Assembly: GCF_017874615.1 (NCBI RefSeq)
Contig: NZ_JAGIKV010000004.1
Span: 124,001 to 188,000 of the forward strand
Reading direction: 5' to 3'
DNA length: 64,000 nucleotides
DNA from: Paenibacillus xylanexedens
Lineage (GTDB): Bacteria > Bacillota > Bacilli > Paenibacillales > Paenibacillaceae
Positions within the stretch are counted from its first letter, which is position 1. Each line of letters opens with the position of its first letter. The position numbers and the translations under genes are program-made. Positions 58,501-64,000 of the stretch are shown one piece after another. The notes beneath the pieces were generated by a model. It did not search any database, had not been told where the DNA came from, and saw only the letters and a program-made list of their open reading frames with translations.

Positions 58501-58675
58501 CTGCAGCTTCATTCAGAATCGCAGCTGCCTGTGTGGAAGAATAGCCTTCCGGAACCGAAAACTGTCCCTTTTCCCGAATCAGTTCACTCATGTTAGGGGC
58601 GGTAAACATCAACACGGCAGCTACAACAACCCATAGCCCCATTAACCACCATCTTGCTTTTAGTATCGTTCTCAT
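55508..58675 (-). CDS. MMPL/RND-family membrane transporter
   Basis: 1055-residue exporter with two six-helix modules and a large extracytoplasmic domain between them. Module one has FGIGTDYCILLISRF and module two ALGVDYSIFLMDRF, the GxxxDY proton-relay motifs of MMPL proteins. Residues about 480-780 are a long alpha-helical region built of repeats of the form L-x-x-G-x-x-Q/K-L (for example DGLGQLQGGQEKIQ), as in YhgE/Pip-type proteins. The start overlaps the MarR stop (ATGA). It likely exports lipids or amphipathic drugs under MarR control; the substrate is unknown. Confidence 0.93.
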   Translation of the reverse strand: MRTILKARWWLMGLWVVVAAVLMFTAPNMSELIREKGQFSVPEGYSSTQAAAILNEAAAQKGEQQGSQIALVFYNPDGLGTTGKQEAEKAVKQLEADKEKLGILSILEPFSQPELSEKMISADGKTILTSLSIDQGDRTVKEMREDLNEALKSVNVEHYITGKGLIDEDTIESSQEGLKKSEYITVVFILLILFLVFRSFVAPFVPLLTVGISYIVSQQIVAFLVDGVDFPISTFTQIFMVAVMFGIGTDYCILLISRFKEELAHHENTWDAIIATYRTAGKTVLFSALAVLVGFIAIGFAQFMLYRSAVAVAVGIAVMMLALFTIVPFFMAVLGKKLFWPSKGSLEHAESKIYGAAGRFSLKRPWAALLIVAAVCVPLLATYDGKLSFNSLDEIGEKYDSVKAFNIISDSFGPGESLPGQIVIQNDEAMDNAKYMAVAEKISREVEKVAGVSGVRSMTRPTGDEIKDFEVTQQVGTLSDGLGEGKTGLDKIRDGLSEASSQLSKNEPQLKEAADGAGELTKGTSQLQSGIKQLSEGLGQIEKGIRDGSAGAGDLKAGLQQAKTSADQLAQANNQLLEAYRQAGAGVAALGDGTRELEQQLNGVSTALTSLSESFTALEERYPELQQDADYQRIKGTIGETGSGTAQLAQGLGQIKTKLGEAAAGINQANEGFASAAAGQKALADGLGQIVTGIGQLQSGLKQAADGQGKVISEIPSIQDGLGQLQGGQEKIQQGFSDLSGQLTQLTDGLNQSVDGIKQVSGGLDSAQDYLTQLQNSPDSDLAGWYVPDEALNSKDFTQVFDTYLSEDRKTMTIDVIFAENPYGTEAIDRVPDIEAAVHRAVQGSALEKADIAIGGVTSTFADLQEISNNDYTRTVMLMLAGTFIILVVLLRSVIMPLYLIVSLLLAYFTSMALTEVIFVNILGFAGISWVTPFFGFVMLIALGVDYSIFLMDRFNENKGMKVQDAMLYAMKNMGTVILSAAVILSGTFAAMYPSGVLSMMQIATVVLSGLILYSLLFLPFFVPVMVKMFGRANWWPFPNKEQSDSVDSDRTIGM

Positions 58676-59130
58676 TCTTTCTCCCGTCCTCCTTCATGCG
58701 ATAGCAAAGCTGCAAGCTTCTCAAAAGATTCAATGAAAATTCGAACCTCTTCCGGTGTAAAATGAACCAGATACGGCTCCAGAATCTGCTGTATTTCCTG
58801 TTCTGTCTCCCTGTATACCTGTTTTCCGGTCTCTGTCAGCGTCAAATACACAACCCTGCGGTCACGTTCATCTCCGGCTCGATGGACCAGATCGCGATCT
58901 ACCAACTTGTTGACCAAAGCGGTAATGCTGCTCTTGCCTATGCACAGAAGCTCTGCCAGATCAGAGGGCGTGCAGGAAGGTTTCTCTTCAATCAGACGAA
59001 GTGCGCAGAACTGATCGGTCGTTATGGTCTGCCCCACTTGTTCGCGTATCCGCGTATCAAACCGCTTATTGACCATAAAGGAAGCATCCAAATAGCGGTT
59101 CACCAAACTTTTTGCATCCGGTGTACTCAT
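58672..59130 (-). CDS. MarR-family transcriptional repressor
   Basis: 152-residue winged-helix dimeric repressor. The recognition region SDLAELLCIGKSSITALVNKL and the wing DERDRRVVYLTLTETG are clear. GGAGAATG precedes the ATG. Translation is coupled to the MMPL gene by an ATGA overlap, and a palindrome at 59157-59177 is its probable binding site; this is the usual local efflux-control arrangement. Confidence 0.93.
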   Translation of the reverse strand: MSTPDAKSLVNRYLDASFMVNKRFDTRIREQVGQTITTDQFCALRLIEEKPSCTPSDLAELLCIGKSSITALVNKLVDRDLVHRAGDERDRRVVYLTLTETGKQVYRETEQEIQQILEPYLVHFTPEEVRIFIESFEKLAALLSHEGGREKE

Positions 59131-59156
59131 TCTTCATTCTCCTTTCCCGAATCTAT

Positions 59157-59177
59157 ATAGTTCGCTTGACGAACTAT
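59157..59177. promoter_or_regulatory. Probable MarR operator
   Basis: ATAGTTCG-CTTGA-CGAACTAT: perfect 8-bp arms with a 5-bp centre, 27 bp upstream of the marR start. A related half site (AACTATTCTATA) lies 20 bp further upstream. Confidence 0.7.
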
Positions 59178-59252
59178 TCTTCTGTGAAACTATTCTATAA
59201 TGAAACAATCTCACAAAGCAATACTTTTTTCCTGCTTTTTAGATGAAAACGA

Positions 59253-59303
59253 CAAAAAAAACAGGACGTCCGACTCAGCTCATTGCCAAATCCAACATCC
59301 TGT
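59253..59303 (-). terminator. Terminator of the GNAT gene
   Basis: ACAGGATGTT...ACGTCCTGT arms with a large loop, followed by eight T on the minus strand, about 48 bp after the stop. Confidence 0.7.
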
Positions 59304-59350
59304 AATGATGATAATCCATATATTTCTTAAAGTAATAAAAGGCCTCTGTG

Positions 59351-59788
59351 CTACTCTTCGTCTGTATCTTCCTCTTTTTCAAGCACACAACGGAATCGCT
59401 CCACACCTGGGTATAATTCACCCAGACTATATACCACAAACCCCGTATTCCGATAAAACTCGACGGCTTCCAGCTCGGTCTCCGCAATCAGTCTATCAGG
59501 GTTGTATGTTGCCAACAGTTGTGAGATCATACCACGTCCATAATTTTTAAAGCGGTTTTCAGGCAAAACCGAGATATGATGAATGGTAACCTCACTTGTT
59601 GCTGTCTTCTCATATCCAATCAGACCGATCAATTGTCCCTCATCTTCGTAACCGCCCATTTGCAATTCGTCTTTCTCTACATATTGTTGCAACGCACGGT
59701 TCAAGTGATCCGGATCAGGAAAGACCGAGTAGGACAACAGTTCCTGTACTTCCGGCTCCTGTATGCGTGATTTCAGATTAATTAACAC
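59351..59788 (-). CDS. GNAT-family N-acetyltransferase
   Basis: 145-residue acetyl-CoA-dependent acyltransferase. The fold is visible as LIGLIGYEKTA (beta 2-3), EVTIHHISVLPENRFKNYGRGMI with the acetyl-CoA-binding loop, and AVEFYRNTGFVVYSLGELYPG near the C-terminus. The substrate is unknown. It starts at GTG 59788 with GGAGGAA 5 bp upstream. Confidence 0.88.
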   Translation of the reverse strand: MLINLKSRIQEPEVQELLSYSVFPDPDHLNRALQQYVEKDELQMGGYEDEGQLIGLIGYEKTATSEVTIHHISVLPENRFKNYGRGMISQLLATYNPDRLIAETELEAVEFYRNTGFVVYSLGELYPGVERFRCVLEKEEDTDEE

Positions 59789-59843
59789 CTTGATTCCTCC
59801 TATACCTTGCTTGTTTCCGTTATCGTATTGTAGTCGTTAGCCT

Positions 59844-60029
59844 CTAAAAGTTCAAGTCGTGTGCCGATTCAGCTCCGATACCCTCCAGCACATTTTGCTC
59901 AGCATTGGTATCGTGATAACGGTTGCAACCATTCTTTTGCACATAGGATAAAATCTTCCCGTTCTGATCTGCGACAGCCACACGCGTGTGGCTCCCTCCT
60001 CCATCCATCCCTATTACATATGTATTCAT
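59844..60029 (-). pseudogene. N-terminal remnant of a BadF/BcrA-type N-acetylglucosamine kinase
   Basis: The 61-codon frame starts MNTYVIGMDGGGSHTRVAV, the phosphate-1 motif of the BadF/BadG ATPase/NAGK family, and continues YVQKNGCNRYHDTN before a divergent tail and stop. Full-length members have about 300-330 residues, so most of the ATPase fold is missing. A fair ribosome-binding site (GGGAG) is retained. No further homologous segment is seen downstream, where the GNAT gene follows, so a deletion is more likely than a single frameshift. Confidence 0.7.
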
Positions 60030-60064
60030 CCTTAACCATCTCCCTTCAGACCACACATTAAGAG

Positions 60065-60091
60065 TGCCGGGTCCATTGTCAGGTCCCGGCA
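60065..60091 (-). terminator. Hairpin after the methyltransferase gene
   Basis: TGCCGGG/CCCGGCA arms extended by CC/GG across a mismatch; no clear T-run on either strand, so a weak terminator or mRNA-end structure. Confidence 0.45.
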
Positions 60092-60097
60092 GAGAGT

Positions 60098-60811
60098 TTA
60101 TTGCTTTTGTACAGCGAAACGAAGCAGTTCACAACGAAATTGTGTCGGTTCATCATACTTTTCCTCTTCAATCGTCTGTGTGACATGTTCCTGAAGCAGA
60201 ATATTCCAGCCTTTGTAAGCCTTCTCCAGTATAGCAATCGCCTCGGCTGTGGGCAGGTTCAGCTCAATTAACGGCTCAATCTCACGACCTGTGTTAATTT
60301 CTTTTTCCTCCACATTGGTACTCATGGTAATACTATGAATGCCCCCTGTACGAGTTCCGGCCTGTAACCGGTCTATCGCTTCCATAAAGGCTTGCTTATT
60401 TGAAACATGTTCCAGACAAGAACAAGCAGCGATATAATCAAAATAGTTTGGCTCCACAGCATAATGTTCAACATCTGCTTTCACTGCCTGCACGATATGA
60501 TCAACCTGATATTTTTTCGCATACTTGCGAAGTCCGTCTACGGCCTCATCCAGCAAATCCACACCGATGACTTCACTCTTCGTTTTTGTAAGGCGCTGTG
60601 CAATCGGTATCGTATGCCTTCCCACTCCGCATCCCAGATCGAGGACACGCAATTCCTCCTTGTGAGCAAGCAAACGTTCCAGCATATCCATCACCATAGG
60701 CATGGGCCTCGACATCCAGGTACCAGAGGCGAACAATTCATTATTCTGATAGAAATTGGAATGATAGCCTGCCTCTGCTTTTCGCGCAGCCTCAAATTGT
60801 TCGTTTCCCAT
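60098..60811 (-). CDS. Class I SAM-dependent methyltransferase
   Basis: 237 residues with SAM-binding motif I VLDLGCGVGRHTIP (about 57-70), the acidic motif II VIGVDLLDEAV, and motif IV-like FDYIAACSCLEHV. It resembles TehB-like tellurite/thiol methyltransferases, but the substrate is open. A GGGGG ribosome-binding site precedes the ATG at 60811; the adjacent upstream TTG is an alternative. Confidence 0.87.
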   Translation of the reverse strand: MGNEQFEAARKAEAGYHSNFYQNNELFASGTWMSRPMPMVMDMLERLLAHKEELRVLDLGCGVGRHTIPIAQRLTKTKSEVIGVDLLDEAVDGLRKYAKKYQVDHIVQAVKADVEHYAVEPNYFDYIAACSCLEHVSNKQAFMEAIDRLQAGTRTGGIHSITMSTNVEEKEINTGREIEPLIELNLPTAEAIAILEKAYKGWNILLQEHVTQTIEEEKYDEPTQFRCELLRFAVQKQ

Positions 60812-60879
60812 CAAGATACCCCCATCGTTTAGAAAATGATTTGCATCTTCTACTTAATACCCAGATTGTCACTAAAAAA

Positions 60880-61833
60880 TCAATTAAAAGCAGGTGACAG
60901 ATTTTTCTTCATAAAGGATTCCAGTGCCGCCTCATATCCGGTGCGATCGACTTGAAACGCTGTACCATGACCCGCACGGGGGACGGTCAGCAATTCCTTT
61001 TCGGTTGGGCAAGCTTCATACAACCTGTACACCATTTCCGTTGGTACAAACATATCAGCTTCACCGTGGATGAATAACACGGGAACGTTAACTTTGGCAA
61101 GCTGCTTGAGAGCCGAAGCCTCTCTAAAGGAATACCCTGCTTTCCACCGGGAGATCAGACTTGTGACAGGTATAAACGGAAATGCAGGTAGCTTGTATAA
61201 TTGCTTTAACTGGAACGTTAGTTCTTCTTCCACGGATGTATACGCACAATCAGAGACAATCGCTTTAACCTGAATCGGCAGAACTTCACCACCTGTCATC
61301 AGTACGGTTGCTCCTCCCATGGATATGCCGTGCAATATGATTTCCCCTTGTGTACCCACTTTTTCAAGCACCCAGTTGGTCCACTGGACATAATCCTTCC
61401 GATCTAACCAGCCAAAACCGATGATATCCCCTTCACTCTGTCCATGACCTCGATCATCTGGCATGAGTACGTTATAACCGTGCTTTTCCGCATAAAACCG
61501 GGCAAATCCAGCCATTTCTCTGCCTCTACCCGAATAACCATGTGCCAGAATAACCGTCTGATCCGACCCTTTATTGGAACCGAGCCATGTACCATACAGT
61601 TTTAATCCATCATGTGAATGAAGAGATATCTCTTCTGTAGGCTGAGCATCCAGCCACTTCAGGTCAGAAGCACTGCTAATGATTTCATTGTCCGGTTCAG
61701 GCATCAGATTTGGATTATCTACCAAAAACGTTTTTGGTGTACGGCGAATGGCCGTTTTGAAAAAATAAAGCCCTCCTGCCCACAGAAGAGCAAGAACGAT
61801 CAGTACCAGTGCTGCAAGTACGTAGAATAACAT
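60880..61833 (-). CDS. Membrane-anchored alpha/beta hydrolase (YqkD-like)
   Basis: 317 residues: an N-terminal transmembrane helix (about 3-25), then an alpha/beta hydrolase domain with VILAHGYSGRGREMAG, nucleophile elbow HGISMGGAT, acid Asp in FIHGEADMFVP and base His in AGHGTAF. The domain probably faces outward and acts as an esterase or peptidase of unknown substrate. It lies 46 bp downstream of the hybrid kinase gene and so is probably co-transcribed with it. Confidence 0.9.
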   Translation of the reverse strand: MLFYVLAALVLIVLALLWAGGLYFFKTAIRRTPKTFLVDNPNLMPEPDNEIISSASDLKWLDAQPTEEISLHSHDGLKLYGTWLGSNKGSDQTVILAHGYSGRGREMAGFARFYAEKHGYNVLMPDDRGHGQSEGDIIGFGWLDRKDYVQWTNWVLEKVGTQGEIILHGISMGGATVLMTGGEVLPIQVKAIVSDCAYTSVEEELTFQLKQLYKLPAFPFIPVTSLISRWKAGYSFREASALKQLAKVNVPVLFIHGEADMFVPTEMVYRLYEACPTEKELLTVPRAGHGTAFQVDRTGYEAALESFMKKNLSPAFN

Positions 61834-61869
61834 GAACGAGCCCTACCCTCTTTCCTCATTAAGATATGT

Positions 61870-63567
61870 TCAATCTTTACTTACTCGTTGCAGTGATGCA
61901 CATGCTGCTTGATAGGCGGGTAACAAAGCATCCAGCAAAGGTTCTGCTTTCCGTGATTGACCTTCCTTCGCGAACTGCTCTATCTGAGCAAACAAAGTTG
62001 ATAAATAACGAATCCCCAGGCTCAAACTCCCTGATTTCAGATCATGGGCTACCTCGGTTGCAGCAACATGGTCACCGGACACAATATGTCTGCGCAGCGC
62101 CTCAATTTTGCCAGGTGTATCGGTACGATACATGTCCAACAACATACCAAGGAGTGTACGATCGCCATCGGTGTTTAATTCCGCAATCTCATGTACGATG
62201 CTCATATTTAGTACCTCGGTCGGTTCGGAGGATTGCTGCCACTTCTCGATCATCTTACTCAAAATTTCCAGCGTGAAGGGTTTGCCAATAAAGTCATTCA
62301 TCCCGGCTTCCATACACTTGTCTTTCTCTCCCTGCATGACATTACCTGTCATTGCAATAATTGGTGTGGTATGGCGCATTTCATCCATTTCTATCGAGCG
62401 GATTTTGCGTGTTGCCTCCAAACCGTCCATCACTGGCATCATATAATCCATGAGAATCAAACTGTATTTTTTGCTGAGAAAAGCAGCTATTGCCTCTTCC
62501 CCATTCACTACAGCGTCCACTTGGGTTATTCCCAGTTTTTTGAGCTGCAACATAACAAGCTGCCGGTTGATGACATTATCATCGGCCAGCAATACAGATA
62601 CAGAAGGAGCTTCATCATCCATATCCTGCCCCTGATGCTCTTGAGCGGAAGCAACAGACTGGTTACCGTCTTTCTTACCAAGTGTAAGTTCGAACCAGAA
62701 TGTTGATCCTTCACCCTCCTGACTGTCTACTCCAATCTGACCTTCCATCAGTGTAACGAGCGACTTGCAGATCGATAATCCAAGGCCCGTTCCTCCATAC
62801 TCACTTGAGCGTCCTCGTTCAGTCTGCACGTAGGGTTGAAATAACTGGTTCTGATCTTCTTCCGAGATACCAATCCCCGTGTCTTCGACTTCAAATCGGA
62901 TCATTTGTGTAATCTCATCATCTTTCATAAGGGCGACTCGTATCCGCGCTGTACCTTCTGATGTGAATTTGTTCGCATTCTGAATTAGATTGATCAGTAT
63001 CTGTGTAATCCTCGTTGAATCCCCTTCAAGAAGGGTAGAGATTCTGGGGTCACAGTCTATCGATAACTGATTTCCGTTCTTTCTGACTTGGGGTTCGAGC
63101 AAACGAACAATATAGTTTATCGTCTCTTGCAGATCTACTTCTCCCAGTTCAAGTCGCATCTGCCCCGCCTCAAGTTTGGACAGATCCAGAAGATCCTGAA
63201 TCAGCTTAAGCAGCAGTTTGGCAGCATCCTGTATAACTGAAACGGAATTTTCCTGTTCTTCAGACAATGGAGACAGCTTCAGCATCTCAGCCATCCCCAA
63301 TATGCCATTTAATGGCGTACGAAAATCATGACTGATGCCTGCAATAAATGCGATTTTTGAATCACCTGCATCTACTGCTTGCTGACGTGCAGCTTCAAGA
63401 CTGTTATTGTTCTTTGCAAGTAGACGCTGAAGTGTCACCAGTTCATTATTCATATCCGAGAATTCCGTAAGTGTCCGTTCCTCTTGCTCTTTACTCCGGA
63501 TCATCCGATCTGATAACTGCTCAATCGTTCTGCGTAGCCTCTGTATCTCTCCGCTCTCATTAGACAT
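61870..63567 (-). CDS. Soluble hybrid histidine kinase (HisKA-HATPase-REC-HPt)
   Basis: 565-residue phosphorelay kinase with no transmembrane segment and no recognisable PAS or GAF domain. A coiled coil (about 5-65) leads into HisKA (phosphoacceptor His80 in GISHDFRTPLNGI). Next is HATPase with NLIQNANKF, DTGIGI and GGTGLGL, then a receiver with SLILMDYMMPVMDG, and a C-terminal HPt with ATEVAHDLKSGSLSLG. Input must come from a partner protein; the upstream cobalamin-binding protein is the obvious candidate. The ATG at 63567 is preceded by GAGAGGG; a GTG directly before it is possible. Confidence 0.93.
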   Translation of the reverse strand: MSNESGEIQRLRRTIEQLSDRMIRSKEQEERTLTEFSDMNNELVTLQRLLAKNNNSLEAARQQAVDAGDSKIAFIAGISHDFRTPLNGILGMAEMLKLSPLSEEQENSVSVIQDAAKLLLKLIQDLLDLSKLEAGQMRLELGEVDLQETINYIVRLLEPQVRKNGNQLSIDCDPRISTLLEGDSTRITQILINLIQNANKFTSEGTARIRVALMKDDEITQMIRFEVEDTGIGISEEDQNQLFQPYVQTERGRSSEYGGTGLGLSICKSLVTLMEGQIGVDSQEGEGSTFWFELTLGKKDGNQSVASAQEHQGQDMDDEAPSVSVLLADDNVINRQLVMLQLKKLGITQVDAVVNGEEAIAAFLSKKYSLILMDYMMPVMDGLEATRKIRSIEMDEMRHTTPIIAMTGNVMQGEKDKCMEAGMNDFIGKPFTLEILSKMIEKWQQSSEPTEVLNMSIVHEIAELNTDGDRTLLGMLLDMYRTDTPGKIEALRRHIVSGDHVAATEVAHDLKSGSLSLGIRYLSTLFAQIEQFAKEGQSRKAEPLLDALLPAYQAACASLQRVSKD

Positions 63568-63633
63568 CACAACATCCCTCTCCTAATCCCTAACCATATC
63601 AAGATAATTACATGTAGCTGGCTGAGCCAGTAA

Positions 63634-64000
63634 TTATTCTGCAACCGCAACTGCCTCATCGGCTCCCGGAGCATAACCGTCGGCTCCTATCGTTTTCCAC
63701 AACTCCTGATCAATATTAAAGGGATATCCCCCAACCATAATCTTCACATGTGCCGTTGCCGGATGATGACGAATCAGATGAATCAACTCTTTGGCCAGAT
63801 GAAGGTGATACGTCATCGTAACTGAAATCGCAACAACATCGCCCTGATGCCGCTCTATAGCCTCTATTACACTTCCATTGGGAACATTGGCCCCCAGATA
63901 GTGCGTATCCCAACCTTCCATCTCGAACACATCTGTGAGCATACGCAGTCCGATCTCATGTTGTTCACTGCCTACACAGGTAGCCACTAGTTTTTTATCC
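63634..64000 (-). CDS. Cobalamin (B12)-binding domain protein (partial, N-terminus outside window)
   Basis: The frame is open to the window edge; 121 C-terminal codons are visible. The B12-binding Rossmann domain shows VATCVGSEQHEIGLRML (ExHxxG in place of the classical DxHxxG lower-ligand motif), then GWDTHYLGANVPNGS, VAISVTMTYHLHL and KIMVGGYPF. Such domains occur in corrinoid methyltransferases and in light- or redox-sensing regulators. It ends about 65 bp before a soluble hybrid kinase, probably in one operon. Confidence 0.88.
   Translation of the reverse strand, partial: DKKLVATCVGSEQHEIGLRMLTDVFEMEGWDTHYLGANVPNGSVIEAIERHQGDVVAISVTMTYHLHLAKELIHLIRHHPATAHVKIMVGGYPFNIDQELWKTIGADGYAPGADEAVAVAE

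Overview
The window looks like a Paenibacillus chromosome segment (Firmicutes, Paenibacillaceae). The call rests on gene order and protein sequence: ffh-ylxM, ftsY-smc-rnc, fabF-acpP-fabG-fabD-fabH-plsX-fapR, rpmF-ylbN, and the ylbM/ylbL/ylbJ/coaD/rsmD group follow Bacillales order. A sporulation membrane protein (YlbJ) and many glycoside hydrolase and AraC/YesN-type genes typical of soil paenibacilli point the same way. No rRNA, tRNA, CRISPR array, transposase or prophage was recognised.

Positions 1-23.3 kb are core genome, mostly on the minus strand: signal recognition (ffh, ylxM, ftsY), chromosome condensation (smc), RNase III, the type II fatty-acid operon under FapR with a clear FapR operator, ribosomal protein L32, YlbN, then TmcAL, the YlbL PDZ-Lon protease, YlbJ, CoaD and RsmD. 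Three things stand out against this background: a hemolysin III-type membrane protein inserted between ylxM and ftsY, a flavohemoglobin with an FNR-like site inserted between ylbN and ylbM, and a duplicated structured intergenic element (7591-7717 and 11242-11367).

23.3-24.9 kb holds three small unrecognised genes and a candidate small RNA.

24.9-44.5 kb is a carbohydrate region: GH2 beta-galactosidase, two sugar ABC permeases and their lipoprotein binding protein, a YesMN-type two-component system, a secreted GH74-X2-CBM3 xyloglucanase, an SMP-30 lactonase, two esterases, an AraC regulator and a divergent GH42 beta-galactosidase. Cre-like (CcpA) palindromes precede several units. A reasonable reading is capture and breakdown of galactosylated and acetylated plant cell-wall polymers: extracellular cleavage, oligosaccharide import, then cytoplasmic debranching.

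44.5-50.6 kb has a WYL regulator broken by an in-frame TGA, an AlkZ-related protein and a hexuronate pair (uxaB-uxaA) with a divergent AraC regulator. 50.7-64 kb is mixed: a Tet(M)-like GTPase, a TPR protein, a phosphotransferase, an SGNH hydrolase, a MarR-MMPL export pair with a palindromic operator, a GNAT, a remnant of a BadF-type sugar kinase, a methyltransferase, an alpha/beta hydrolase, a soluble hybrid histidine kinase, and the end of a cobalamin-binding protein that runs off the window.
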